Shown: piece after piece, positions 1 to 8,682 of the stretch
Position numbering within the stretch: the first letter of the stretch is position 1
Layout: every line of letters starts with the position of its first letter
Origin: Aeromonas lusitana
GTDB lineage: Bacteria > Pseudomonadota > Gammaproteobacteria > Enterobacterales > Aeromonadaceae
NCBI RefSeq assembly: GCF_002812985.1
Contig: NZ_PGCP01000017.1
Span: forward strand, 1 to 64,000
DNA: 64,000 nt
Direction: 5' to 3'
The notes under the pieces: model-generated
What the model was told of the DNA's origin: nothing
What the model saw: only the letters and a program-made list of their open reading frames with translations
The model's database searches: none
Made by a program: the position numbers and the translations under genes

Positions 1-1
1 G

Positions 2-805
2 TTACATGTCAAACACCACGTTGCCGAAGTAGTGGGCATCGTTGAGGGGAGAATAGGCACCGTTGATCTCCTTGACCGTGTTCTCCGGGCAGGTGAACTG
101 GTGAACGGCGCCGCCTGAGGTGGCGTGGTTCAGGTTGATGGTATCCACATTGGCACTGCTCATGCGGCAGCTGTCATCCACCTGCAGAGGGCCGAAGTCG
201 GCGCCATAGAAGTACTTGCCAGTCTTGGTGTTGCCGCCAGGTCCGGTGGCGTCCTTGTGGTTGATCCCCTCCCAGCGCTTGAGTTCGCTGCCGCTCTGGG
301 CATCGATCACCACGAAGGGGCGGCTTGGCTCATCGCTCGCCGCGAGCCAGGAGACCAGGTAGACCAGGCGGGCCTGACCGGCCTCATCCTGCATCACGAA
401 CAGCTTGACCCGCTCGTTGCTGCCCTTGGCGCCGGCGCGTGCCTTGAGGGCCGCATCGGCCGGCGTGAGGGTGGCGGTGGGGCTGCTCAGATCCGCGTCG
501 ATCTGGCGCAGGATCTGGCCCGAGATCTGGCTTATCTGGCCACCGAGGGATTGCTCGGCCACCAGCACCTGACCCCAGACCGGGACGCCGTGCCAGGTCT
601 GCTCATAGCGCACCCGCTGTTGGCCGTTGGGCAACTTGACGACCCGTACCTGACGGTAGTCCCCATCCCCGGCCAGGGCGCTGACCCCTGCGGCACCGCT
701 CGGTACTCCCTGGATGCCGGCAACCTGATTCACTTCCACCTGTTCTGCCGCCATGGCGGCGCTTCCCCAGCAGGCCAGTACCACGGCCAAATAAACTTTG
801 TTCAT
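2..805 (-). pseudogene. ahyB: M4 (thermolysin-family) elastase-like metalloprotease, truncated after the propeptide
   Basis: 267 codons starting at an ATG at 805. A signal peptide (about residues 1-19, ending AMA) is followed by a propeptide with FTP/PepSY character (QRVRYEQTWHGVPVWG) and the beginning of the mature domain (YFGNVVFDM). In secreted M4 proteases such as Aeromonas AhyB the HExxH zinc motif lies well downstream of this point. Here an in-frame TAA (positions 4-2) follows FDM directly, where the family has Tyr. A one-base insertion in the Tyr codon or a nonsense change would explain it. As read, the gene makes propeptide only. Sequence beyond the window edge cannot be seen, so an assembly error remains possible. 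The family assignment is confident and the pseudogene call moderate. Confidence 0.75.
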
Positions 806-1153
806 CTCGTCTTTCCTTAAGTCGATGAAGATTGTATTCCGGGTCTCTTTGCCCGGCGTTCCTACACTAGTGGTCCGGCCTGAAATTACTCCCTGTCATA
901 TGTGACAGAGCGGCACGAAGTGGTAGCAGGATCGACTTTTGCGATCGGTTTTAACTGCTTTTGTTTGTTGGATTGGTTGTTTATTCCGCAGGGGCTTGAG
1001 AATGACCATGTCCTAAAACCAGTGTCCAAATGGGCACATCCATATGGGGGTTGCCAGTCGGTGAGTCGGGCTGAAAGTCCTTGGCAGACAAGGGGTTGAT
1101 TGACTACATTGGCCCCATGGTGGCTCATGGAGAGCGGCAAGGGAGGAAGAGAG
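806..1153. other. Intergenic region between divergent genes
   Basis: 348 bases with no convincing gene. It should hold the promoters of the protease (-) and the acetyltransferase (+). Two small dyads are visible: arms CTGTCA/TGACAG at 892-907 and GTGTCC..GGGCAC near 1021-1036. Either could be an operator, but neither matches a regulator I can name. Confidence 0.5.
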
Positions 1154-1711
1154 ATGTTTTCATGGCAACTGGATGATGAGCTGGCGCTCCTGTTCCTGCA
1201 GCCCGATATGGCCAGCGAGCTGTTTGGCCTGTGTCAGCGCAACCGTGACTACCTGACCCAGTGGCTGCCCTGGGTGCCCTATATCCAACAACCGGCCGAT
1301 ACCGCCACCTTCATCCGTCACGCCATCGAGAAGTTCGCCCGAGGTGAGGGGCTCACCACCGCCATCGAGTATCAGGGGGAGGTGGTCGGCGTCATCGGCT
1401 ACAACCAGATCGATCAGGCGCTCGGCAAGGTCATCATCGGCTACTGGCTGGCGGAGCGCTGGCAGGGCAACGGCATCATCACCCGGGCCTGCCAGGCGAT
1501 GATCCACCACGCCTTCGAGGAGATGGGGATGGAGAAGGTAGAGATCAGCGCTGCCACCGAGAACGACGGGAGCCGGGCCGTGTGCGAGCGGCTCGGCATG
1601 ACCCAGGAAGGGGTTATCCGGCGAGCGGAGCGCTTGGCGGACAGGGTGGTGGATCACGTCCACTATGGCCTGCTGCGAGACGACTGGCTGCGCCAGCGGG
1701 AGCACGGATGA
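1154..1711 (+). CDS. GNAT-family N-acetyltransferase, RimL/YdaF-like
   Basis: 185 aa. The ATG at 1154 is chosen because GGGAGGAAGA ends four bases upstream; the frame stays open further upstream but without a ribosome site. The protein has the GNAT fold signature of ribosomal-protein acetyltransferases: TQWLPW near residue 34, then a central strand and acetyl-CoA loop (YWLAERWQGNGI), then SRAVCERLGM. This subfamily transfers acetyl from acetyl-CoA to N-termini or small substrates, as RimL does on L7/L12. Its stop overlaps the start of rimJ by four bases (ATGA), so the two are probably translated together. The substrate cannot be told from sequence. Confidence 0.85.
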   Translation: MFSWQLDDELALLFLQPDMASELFGLCQRNRDYLTQWLPWVPYIQQPADTATFIRHAIEKFARGEGLTTAIEYQGEVVGVIGYNQIDQALGKVIIGYWLAERWQGNGIITRACQAMIHHAFEEMGMEKVEISAATENDGSRAVCERLGMTQEGVIRRAERLADRVVDHVHYGLLRDDWLRQREHG

Positions 1712-2259
1712 CACTGCCCGTCATCACCACGGTCCGCACCCGGCTGACCGTGCTGACCCCGGAGCGGGCCTGCCTGATGCTGGATTTTTACCTGCGCAAC
1801 CGCGAACACCTGCGCCCTTGGGAGCCGGTGCGGGACGAGAGCTTCTATACCCTGGACCATTGGCGCCAGCGCCTGCGGGACGGCTACAGCCAGTTCTTCG
1901 ACGGCAGTGCCGTGCAGCTGGTCGCGCTCGATGAGAGCGGTGAGTGCGTGCTCGCCACCTGCAACTTCACCCACATCATGATGGGCATGTTCAAGGCCTG
2001 CCATCTCGGCTATGCCATCGACAAGGAGTACGAGGGGCAGGGGTTGATGCAGGAGGTGGTCGGTGCCGGCATCGGGTATCTGTTCAACGAGCTCGGTCTG
2101 CACCGCATCATGGCGAGCTACATGCCGGCCAATCTGCGCAGCGGCGCCCTGCTGGAACGGCTCGGCTTCGAGCGGGAGGGGTATGCCAGGGACTATCTGA
2201 TGATCAACGGCCGCTGGGAGGACCATGTCCTGACCGCGCTGATCAATCCGGCGGTCTGA
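1708..2259 (+). CDS. rimJ: Ribosomal protein S5-alanine N-acetyltransferase RimJ
   Basis: 183 aa GNAT protein. It matches RimJ in its N-terminal TVRTRLTVLTPERA, the NREHLRPWEP segment, the acetyl-CoA loop region (YAIDKEYEGQGLMQEV) and the closing LERLGFEREGYARDYL..NGRWEDHVLTAL. RimJ acetylates the N-terminal alanine of ribosomal protein S5. The start overlaps the upstream acetyltransferase stop (ATGA), indicating a two-gene operon. Directly downstream is a diverged copy of its last ~150 bases (see 2283-2440). The intact reading frame here and the broken one downstream show which copy is functional. Confidence 0.9.
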   Translation: MTLPVITTVRTRLTVLTPERACLMLDFYLRNREHLRPWEPVRDESFYTLDHWRQRLRDGYSQFFDGSAVQLVALDESGECVLATCNFTHIMMGMFKACHLGYAIDKEYEGQGLMQEVVGAGIGYLFNELGLHRIMASYMPANLRSGALLERLGFEREGYARDYLMINGRWEDHVLTALINPAV

Positions 2260-2612
2260 GCAGGGGCAAGGTTCAGTTCGTATCATGGCGAGCTATGTGG
2301 CTATCAGCGCAATCTACGCAGCGGCGCTTTGCTCGAGCGGCTTGGCTTCGAGCGGGAGGGGTATGCCAGGGACTATCTTCAACGGCCGTTGGGAGGACCA
2401 TGTCCTGACCGCGCTGATCGATCCTGACGTCCAGGATTGAGGAACGGTCTCATCTGGTCACACCAGATGTGATTCGGGCAGCCTTTTCGCGATAAGATTG
2501 CGCTATCGGTGCGCATCTCATACCCCTGCTTCGAAAAGCGTGTAAAATTGCGCCCTGAATTTTCCCGGCCAGCAGCTGTTGGCCGCGCCTCCTTACTTGC
2601 AAGGCTGACATT
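2260..2612. other. Region between rimJ and the acyltransferase
   Basis: 353 bases. It contains the rimJ tail remnant (2283-2440) and then a dyad at 2451-2469 (arms CATCTGGT/ACCAGATG, 3-base spacer). The dyad has no T-run, so it looks more like an operator or weak hairpin than a terminator. The acyltransferase promoter is expected in 2470-2610. Confidence 0.5.
2283..2440 (+). pseudogene. Decayed duplicate of the rimJ 3' end
   Basis: This segment repeats rimJ 2107-2259 about 180 bases downstream. Two stretches are identical or almost so (the LGFEREGYARDYL region and the WEDHVLTALI region). The sequence between and before them is diverged, with small indels that break the frame (GATGAT is missing after GACTATCT). 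It ends in its own TGA at 2438-2440. There is no start codon context. It is a remnant, not a gene. Confidence 0.85.
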
Positions 2613-3719
2613 GTGACAGAAGTAGACAGATTCGCGGACATTCGCCCCTATCGCGATGATGAAGTACCGGCCGCCATCGAACGACTGATCCAGGATGATG
2701 AGTTTATCGGTGCCATCGCCAAATATCGTTTCGGCTCCCTGATGAGCTGGCTGGGCTGGGCCATCCGCCCGCTGATCCGCCAGTTCCTGCGCCGCAAGTG
2801 GTCCAAGGTCACCACCGTGCGTCAGGTGCAGCTTGGGGTCACCCGCTACATGAGCCGGATGATTGCCACCTCTACCCAGGGTGTGACCTTCTCCGGCATC
2901 GAGCACCTGAAGAAGGAGCAGGGCTACCTGTTTGTCTCGAACCACAGGGACATCGCCATGGATCCCGCCTTCGTCAACTGGGGGTTGCACACCCACGGTT
3001 TCGACACGGTGCGCATCGCCATCGGTGACAATCTGCTGCGCAAACCCTGCGCCACCGAGCTGATGAAACTCAACAAGAGCTTCATCGTCAAGCGCTCCGC
3101 CAAGGGGCCGCGGGAGATGATGAAGGCCCTCGGCGAGCTGTCGGCCTATATCGGCCAGTCGGTGCACGAGGGTCACTCCATCTGGATCGCCCAGAAGGAA
3201 GGGCGCGCCAAGAACGGTGACGACAAGACGGATCCGGCCATCCTCAAGATGTTCTACGTGGACGGCAAGAAGCAGAAGGTTCCGTTCGTCGACTACATGC
3301 GCAGCCTGAACATAGTGCCGGTCAGCATCAGCTACGAGGTGGATCCCACCGACAAGGCGAAGGCGCGGGAGCTGTACGAAAAATCCGTCAACGGCAGCTA
3401 CGAGAAGGGCGAGTTCGAGGACATCGAGAGTATCGTCGCCGGCATCGTCGGCCAGAAGGGGCGGGTACATGTCTCCTTCGGCGCCCCTATTACCGACGGC
3501 TTCAGCGATCCGGACGAGCTCGCCGCCCTGATCGACAAGGCCATCTGGGGCAGCTATCGCCTCTTCCCCGGCAACTATCTGGCGGCTGATGTGCCTGGCA
3601 AGGCCAGCACCATAGAGCAGACCGCCTTCCTGACTCGCCAGTCAGAGGTGCCGGATGAGCACAAGGCTATCTGGCGTGCCATGTACGCCAAACCGGTGGA
3701 GAACGCCGAAAAGGCTTGA
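2613..3719 (+). CDS. Glycerophospholipid-type acyltransferase (PlsC-like fold)
   Basis: 368 aa from a GTG at 2613. The acyltransferase signature is NHRDIAMD at residues 110-117, followed by a substrate-region motif IWIAQKEGRAKNGDD. These belong to the 1-acyl-glycerol-3-phosphate acyltransferase superfamily, which uses an H/D pair to transfer fatty acyl groups to glycerolipids. The His-to-second-Asp spacing is HX5D here rather than the HX4D of PlsB/PlsC, although HRD offers a nearer Asp. No strong transmembrane helix is evident. The gene is monocistronic, followed by a terminator. The acceptor lipid is unknown. Confidence 0.8.
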   Translation: MTEVDRFADIRPYRDDEVPAAIERLIQDDEFIGAIAKYRFGSLMSWLGWAIRPLIRQFLRRKWSKVTTVRQVQLGVTRYMSRMIATSTQGVTFSGIEHLKKEQGYLFVSNHRDIAMDPAFVNWGLHTHGFDTVRIAIGDNLLRKPCATELMKLNKSFIVKRSAKGPREMMKALGELSAYIGQSVHEGHSIWIAQKEGRAKNGDDKTDPAILKMFYVDGKKQKVPFVDYMRSLNIVPVSISYEVDPTDKAKARELYEKSVNGSYEKGEFEDIESIVAGIVGQKGRVHVSFGAPITDGFSDPDELAALIDKAIWGSYRLFPGNYLAADVPGKASTIEQTAFLTRQSEVPDEHKAIWRAMYAKPVENAEKA

Positions 3720-4021
3720 ATGAAACCGGTTGGGTAGAAAAAAACGGGAGCAGATGCTCCCGTTTTTGCGTCTGGTCAAAGTCGGCGGCATTTCGCTAGT
3801 GAATAATATTGTTTCAGCTGGTACGATCATCTGGTGAATGAGCGGGTATCTCTTGGCAAGGAACGAGCGACTGTGCAACAGTGACGCGGCGCCGACGAGA
3901 TGACCTATGCTCTTCTTCAGTCTGCATGGATGGCAGACGGCGCTAGACAAGGACCTTTGACGGGTCCTTTTTCATTGGCAGACGAAGATAGACGACGAAT
4001 ACACCTAAGGATGCGCATCTG
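3720..4021. other. Intergenic region upstream of the YhcH-family gene
   Basis: 302 bases. After the terminator at 3740-3767 the sequence is more AT-rich (3780-3840) and probably holds a promoter. A second short hairpin, AAGGACC/GGTCCTT followed by TTTC (3949-3973), lies about 50 bases before the YhcH-family start and could act as a leader attenuator. No gene is seen. Confidence 0.45.
3740..3767 (+). terminator. Rho-independent terminator after the acyltransferase gene
   Basis: Stem AACGGGAGCA/TGCTCCCGTT preceded by an A-run and followed by a T-run. Confidence 0.85.
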
Positions 4022-4492
4022 ATGATCACCGGCAGTCTGGATACCTTGCACCGCACCCTCTTGCCCGCGCCCTTGGCCCGCATCATGGCCGAGGTGGTGA
4101 AGGACGTGGCCCACTGGCGGGACGCCCCCCTCGGCAAGACAGAGATCGATGGCCTCAGGCTGTTCTGTCTGGTGAGCGAGGAGCTGACCGAGCCGGTTGC
4201 CGCACGCCGTGGTGAGTTTCATGAGCAGTATCTGGACATCCAGCTGCTGCTCTCTGGTGAGGAGTGGATCGGGGTAGGCCCTCATGCCTACGAGCGCGAA
4301 GGCGCCGATCATCCTTATCCCGATCTCTGGTTCGTCGATGACGAACAGACCAGTTATCTGGCGTTGCAGCCCGGCGACTTCGCCATCTTCTCTCCGGGAG
4401 AACTGCATCGCCCTCTCTGCACCCTGACCACCCCCGCGAAGGTGAAGAAGTTGGTGGTCAAGGTTCATAAGGACCTGCTGGCAGGCCTGTAG
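4022..4492 (+). CDS. YhcH/YjgK/YiaL (DUF386) family cupin protein
   Basis: 156 aa, with start ATG at 4022 behind TAAGGATG. Family hallmarks: the FHEQYLDIQLLLSGEEWIG segment (residues 61-80), GDFAIFSPGELHRP and the C-terminal VKVHKDLL. Their His and Glu residues form the metal site of this cupin-like family. E. coli relatives (NanQ/YhcH, YjgK, EbgC) act on sugars, including sialic-acid anomers and galactosides. No sugar-catabolic genes surround it here, so the substrate cannot be inferred. It is probably cytoplasmic; there is no signal peptide. Confidence 0.85.
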   Translation: MITGSLDTLHRTLLPAPLARIMAEVVKDVAHWRDAPLGKTEIDGLRLFCLVSEELTEPVAARRGEFHEQYLDIQLLLSGEEWIGVGPHAYEREGADHPYPDLWFVDDEQTSYLALQPGDFAIFSPGELHRPLCTLTTPAKVKKLVVKVHKDLLAGL

Positions 4493-4718
4493 CCGTCAGC
4501 AGCGCGGGGCCCCGCCCGAGGCGAGACATGCAGGATGCATGCGGGCTTGCCTCGCGTTAAAGATGCCATAAGTGTGCCGCGCCCCCGGGGCCCGCACCGA
4601 CGAATTGAAAAATTGGACGCACTTTCCTGCGACCATAAGCCCCCGGCAGGGGAATCCCATCCATGTTGGATGACACGACACTGTCGGCGTAACGCCGAAG
4701 CACAGGAAGATGTAGAAC

Positions 4719-5918
4719 ATGAGCAAGTTGGTATTGATCCTTAACTGCGGTAGCTCTTCCCTGAAATTTGCCGTAATGGACGCCGAAACGGGTGAGGACA
4801 AGCTGTCCGGCCTGGCCGAATGCTTCAATCTGGATGATGCACGTATCAAATGGAAACTCCACGGGGTCAAGGGTGAAGCCATGCTGGGAGCGGGTGCCGC
4901 TCACCAGGCCGCCCTCGATCACATCGTGGGTCAGATCCTGCCCCAGGATCCTTCTCTTGCCGAGCAGCTGGTCGCCATCGGCCACCGCATCGTGCACGGC
5001 GGCGAGCAGTTCTCCCGCTCCGTACGCATCGATGATGGCGTGATCGCCGGCATCGAGGCCGCCATTCCGTTCGCGCCCCTGCACAACCCGGCCCACCTCA
5101 TCGGCATCCGTGCCGCCTTGAAGGTGTTCCCGGCCCTGGCCGAGAAGAACGTGGCCGTGTTCGACACCGCCTTCCACCAGACCCTGCCGCAAGAGGCCTA
5201 CCTCTACGCGCTGCCCTACAAGCTGTATGAAGAGCACGGCATCCGTCGCTACGGCGCCCACGGCACCTCCCACCGCTTCATCGCCGAAGAGACCGCCAAG
5301 GCACTGGGCAAGCCGCTGGCTGAGCTCAACATGATCAACTGCCACCTGGGCAACGGTGCCTCCGTCTGCGCTATTCGCAACGGTGAATCCGTCGATACCT
5401 CCATGGGGCTGACCCCGCTGGAAGGGCTGGCCATGGGCACCCGCAGCGGCGACATCGATCCGGCCATCGTGTTCTTCATGCACGACAACCTGGGTTACAC
5501 GGTGGACGAGATCAACCACTGCCTGACCCGCGAGTCCGGCCTGTTGGGCATGACGGAGGCGAGCAGCGACTGCCGCTACGTCACCACCAACTACGCCACC
5601 GATGCCGGTGCCAAGCGTGCGCTGGACGTGTTCACCTACCGGGTGGCCAAGTACGTCGGTGCCTATGCCGCTGCCATGGACGGTCGTCTGGATGCCCTGG
5701 TGTTCACCGGTGGCATCGGCGAGAACGCCGCCATGGTACGCGAGATGGTGCTGGCCCGCCTGGCCCTGTTCGGTTTCAAGGTGGATAAAGAAGCGAACAA
5801 CGCCGCCGTACTGGGTGGGGAAGGTCGCATCACCACGGCTGACAGCCCGCTGGCGCTGGTGATGCCCACCAACGAGGAACTGGTCATCGCTCGCGATGCC
5901 CTGAGCCTGGTTGGCTGA
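4719..5918 (+). CDS. ackA: Acetate kinase
   Basis: 399 aa, the usual length. The ATG at 4719 follows AGGAAG. Signatures are the N-terminal [16 protein letters not shown] phosphate loop, [48 protein letters not shown] and FTGGIGENA. The enzyme interconverts acetyl phosphate + ADP with acetate + ATP. In many relatives pta follows directly; here an intrinsic terminator and an unrelated mechanosensitive channel follow, so pta must be elsewhere. Confidence 0.97.
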   Translation: MSKLVLILNCGSSSLKFAVMDAETGEDKLSGLAECFNLDDARIKWKLHGVKGEAMLGAGAAHQAALDHIVGQILPQDPSLAEQLVAIGHRIVHGGEQFSRSVRIDDGVIAGIEAAIPFAPLHNPAHLIGIRAALKVFPALAEKNVAVFDTAFHQTLPQEAYLYALPYKLYEEHGIRRYGAHGTSHRFIAEETAKALGKPLAELNMINCHLGNGASVCAIRNGESVDTSMGLTPLEGLAMGTRSGDIDPAIVFFMHDNLGYTVDEINHCLTRESGLLGMTEASSDCRYVTTNYATDAGAKRALDVFTYRVAKYVGAYAAAMDGRLDALVFTGGIGENAAMVREMVLARLALFGFKVDKEANNAAVLGGEGRITTADSPLALVMPTNEELVIARDALSLVG

Positions 5919-5937
5919 TGCCATCTTGTTGAATCAC

Positions 5938-5969
5938 AACGCCCGGCCCGTGCCGGGCGTTGTCGTTTT
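5938..5969 (+). terminator. Terminator after ackA
   Basis: Stem AACGCCCGGC/GCCGGGCGTT with a T-rich tail, just past the ackA stop. Confidence 0.8.
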
Positions 5970-6052
5970 CGGCGACGGTTGATGGGTTTGTCATTTGACA
6001 TGGCGGGCGAGACCAGTACCCTGACAGGCTGTTTCATGTAGTGGAGGTAGGG

Positions 6053-7309
6053 ATGAAAGAGAGCTTTTTTCGCTGGCTGACGGAGATGGGGGTCGAGGTC
6101 ACGAACCTGATGGCCCTGGTGATCGCCCTGGGATTCATCGTCCTGACTTCGTTGATGCTGCACCTGGTGCTGCACCGGGTGCTGCTGGTGCGCCTGGTGG
6201 GCTTGCTTGGCAAGGCCAAGCAGATGTGGCTGCCACCCCAGCTGCAAAAGCGGCTGTTCCACCGGCTCGCCTTCGTGTTGCAGGGGGCCGTGCTGCTCGG
6301 TCAGGCCGAGATCTGGCTGCCCCGCAACTCCGACAGCCTGATGTTGATCGAGATGGTGACCCAGCTCTGGATCTTGCTGTTCCTGCTGCTCTCCCTGTTC
6401 GCCCTGCTCGACTGCATGCTCTCCCTGAGCCGCAACACCCGGCTCGGGCGGGACTTGCCCCTGCGCGGCATCTTCCAGGGGGTGAAGCTGGTCGGCAGCA
6501 TCCTGGTGGGCATCCTGATGATCGCCCTGCTGCTTGGCAAGTCACCGCTGATCCTGTTCAGCGGCCTGGGGGCCATGACAGCGGTCTTGATGTTGGTGTT
6601 CAAGGATCCCATCCTCGGCCTGGTGGCCGGCATCCAGCTCTCAGCCAACCGCATGCTGAGCGTGGGTGACTGGCTGCAGATGGACAAGTACGGTGCCGAC
6701 GGCGAGGTGATCGACATAGGTCTCACCACGGTCAAGGTGTCTAACTGGGACAAGACCATCACCACCATTCCCACCTATGCGCTGATCTCGGATTCGTTCA
6801 AGAACTGGCAGGGGATGACGGAGTCCGGCGGCCGCCGCATCAAGCGCAGCGTCAACATCGACATGACCAGCGTGCGCTTCCTGACCCCGGAAGAGCAGCT
6901 GCAGCTCAAGCAGGCACAACTGTTGGCGCCCTACCTCAGCCGCAAGCAGCAGGAGCTGAGCGCCTACAACCAGCAGCTCAGCGATGCGCTCAACTGTCCC
7001 ATCAATGGCCGCCACCTCACCAACCTCGGCACCCTGCGCGCCTATCTGGATGCCTACCTGAGGGCCAACGCCAACATTCGCAAGGACATGACCCTGATGG
7101 TGCGCCAGCTGGCGCCGACCAGCGAGGGGGTGCCGCTGGAGATTTATTGCTTCACGGCGACCACCGCCTGGGCCGACTATGAGGGAATACAGGCCGATAT
7201 TTTCGACCACATATTCGCCATTATTGGACAGTTTCATCTGCGTTTGCATCAATCTCCAACAGGTTATGACATGCGTGCCTGGCAGAGGGAGACGGTCAGC
7301 CACGGCTAG
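6053..7309 (+). CDS. MscS-family mechanosensitive channel, YbdG-like
   Basis: 418 aa. The ATG at 6053 is preferred because GGAGG lies at 6043-6047; a GTG at 6041 is in frame but sits on that site. About five N-terminal membrane segments lead into the MscS pore helix and beta domain: SGLGAMTAVLMLVFKDPILGLVAG, then NRMLSVGDWLQM and NWDKTITTIPTYALIS. The extended C-terminal soluble part matches YbdG (miniconductance channel, about 415 aa) rather than MscS (286 aa). It acts in the inner membrane and opens under hypo-osmotic tension. No partner genes are nearby. Confidence 0.88.
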   Translation: MKESFFRWLTEMGVEVTNLMALVIALGFIVLTSLMLHLVLHRVLLVRLVGLLGKAKQMWLPPQLQKRLFHRLAFVLQGAVLLGQAEIWLPRNSDSLMLIEMVTQLWILLFLLLSLFALLDCMLSLSRNTRLGRDLPLRGIFQGVKLVGSILVGILMIALLLGKSPLILFSGLGAMTAVLMLVFKDPILGLVAGIQLSANRMLSVGDWLQMDKYGADGEVIDIGLTTVKVSNWDKTITTIPTYALISDSFKNWQGMTESGGRRIKRSVNIDMTSVRFLTPEEQLQLKQAQLLAPYLSRKQQELSAYNQQLSDALNCPINGRHLTNLGTLRAYLDAYLRANANIRKDMTLMVRQLAPTSEGVPLEIYCFTATTAWADYEGIQADIFDHIFAIIGQFHLRLHQSPTGYDMRAWQRETVSHG

Positions 7310-7481
7310 GCCTGGCGGCGATAGGTCGTGGCTTAATATCCGTGTGCCCGTCGCCCCATTTGTCGGTTGAATTTTTACCCGCAGAGGAGAAAAATGGCCG
7401 CCTTCTCTTCGCCCGGGGATGGGGGTCCCATTCCCGGTCGGGCTCAGAGCCTTGCATCACCCCATTTATCACAGGAAAGTT

Positions 7482-8408
7482 ATGAAGCTCCTCCACAACA
7501 CTGCGGCTGCACTGTGCTGCAGCCTGATCCTGACCGCCATGCCTGCGCTTGCTGTCGAATATGCCCTGCCTGCGGCCAACAGCCGTCTGGTGGGCGAGAA
7601 CACGGAATACGTGGTGCCGGCAGAAGAGGCGGGTCAGCCGCTGGAAGCGGTCGCGGCCAAGTTTCAGCTCGGTTTGACCAACATGCTGGAAGCGAACCCC
7701 AAGGCGGATCCCCTGCTGCTGCAGGCCGGTGAGAAGCTCATCGTGCCGCACCAGCTGATCCTGCCGGATGCCCCGCGTGAGGGCATTGTGCTGAACGTGG
7801 CCGAGATGCGCCTCTACTACTACCCCAAGGGTAAGAAGGTGGTGCAGGTGTTGCCCATCGGCATCGGCCAGCTCGGTACCGACACCCCGGAGAACTGGGT
7901 GACCAGCGTGCAGCGCAAGAAGGCGGGCCCGACCTGGACCCCGACAGCCAAGATGCACGCCGAGTACGCCGCTCGTGGCGAGACCCTGCCTGCGGTCTGG
8001 CCGGCCGGCCCGGACAACCCCATGGGGCTGTTCGCGCTCTACATCGGCAAGATGTACGCCATCCACGGCACCAATGCCCAGTTCGGCATCGGCCTGCGGG
8101 TGAGCCACGGCTGCGTGCGCCTGCGTAACGACGACATCGAGTACCTGTTCAAGCAGGTCCCGGTCGGTACCCGCGTCCAGTTCATCAACCAGCCGATCAA
8201 GGCCTCGGTCGAACCGGATGGCAACCGCTACCTGGAAGTGCATCAGCCCCTGTCCCGCAGTGAGGAGGAGTTCAACTCCAGCCTGCCGGCGCCCCTGCCC
8301 ATGACCCCGGCCGTGACCCGCTTCCTGGCCCACGCCGACAGCGATTCCCAGCTGGTCAAACAGGCCCTGGAGCAACGCAGCGGCATGCCGATCGCCATCA
8401 ATCGCTGA
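7482..8408 (+). CDS. Periplasmic L,D-transpeptidase (ErfK/YbiS family)
   Basis: 308 aa; ATG at 7482 behind ACAGGAAAG. Signal peptide about residues 1-24 (PALA). A LysM-like segment ([30 protein letters not shown]) precedes the YkuD catalytic domain. The catalytic motifs HGTN (195-198) and SHGCVRLRN with nucleophile Cys211 are present. Enzymes of this family attach Braun lipoprotein to peptidoglycan or form 3-3 cross-links. Which activity applies here cannot be decided from sequence. A terminator follows. Confidence 0.92.
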   Translation: MKLLHNTAAALCCSLILTAMPALAVEYALPAANSRLVGENTEYVVPAEEAGQPLEAVAAKFQLGLTNMLEANPKADPLLLQAGEKLIVPHQLILPDAPREGIVLNVAEMRLYYYPKGKKVVQVLPIGIGQLGTDTPENWVTSVQRKKAGPTWTPTAKMHAEYAARGETLPAVWPAGPDNPMGLFALYIGKMYAIHGTNAQFGIGLRVSHGCVRLRNDDIEYLFKQVPVGTRVQFINQPIKASVEPDGNRYLEVHQPLSRSEEEFNSSLPAPLPMTPAVTRFLAHADSDSQLVKQALEQRSGMPIAINR

Positions 8409-8426
8409 TCTCTCAATCTGCAAAAA

Positions 8427-8455
8427 AAAAGCCTCGGCTCCGGCCGGGGCTTTTT
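8427..8455 (+). terminator. Terminator after the L,D-transpeptidase gene
   Basis: A-run, GC-rich stem GCCTCGGC/GCCGGGGC, T-run. It can work in both directions. Confidence 0.85.
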
Positions 8456-8682
8456 TATAAAGGCGAGAAAGGCGCCGGTCAGGATAAGTCGTTGCTGCCG
8501 TGGCATAATATCCGGCTAATTCATCCTTGAGTGGTTACTTAGTTAGTTAGCAAACGGTTTCATTGTGTTTTTTATTTGTTAAAAACAGTTGAGCTTATGG
8601 GATCTGCTGATTACTCTATGCCGGTTTTTAAGGAAGAGCCCGTCGTCAGAACGGGTACACACGTCACATAACGGAGTTTTGA

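Noticed and set aside
125..820. Long open frame on the plus strand opposite the M4 protease
   Set aside because: Antisense shadow of a GC-rich gene: no ribosome site, and composition typical of reversed codons. The same reasoning removed the other long antisense frames, for example those opposite gltX, the chemoreceptor, the porin and the ABC exporter.
892..907. CTGTCA/TGACAG dyad considered as a CRP or FNR site
   Set aside because: It does not match the TGTGA-N6-TCACA or TTGAT-N4-ATCAA consensus.
2451..2469. Perfect 8-bp dyad CATCTGGT/ACCAGATG considered as a terminator
   Set aside because: No T-run follows on either strand. It remains only a possible operator.
4719..5918. Expected ackA-pta operon
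   Set aside because: A terminator and an unrelated channel gene follow ackA directly; no pta sequence is in the window.
7394..7732. ATG with a good ribosome site (AGAGGAG) opening a 112-codon frame before and into the L,D-transpeptidase gene
   Set aside because: Most of it lies inside the transpeptidase coding sequence in another frame and has no recognisable protein features. At best it could be a leader peptide; not supported enough to annotate.
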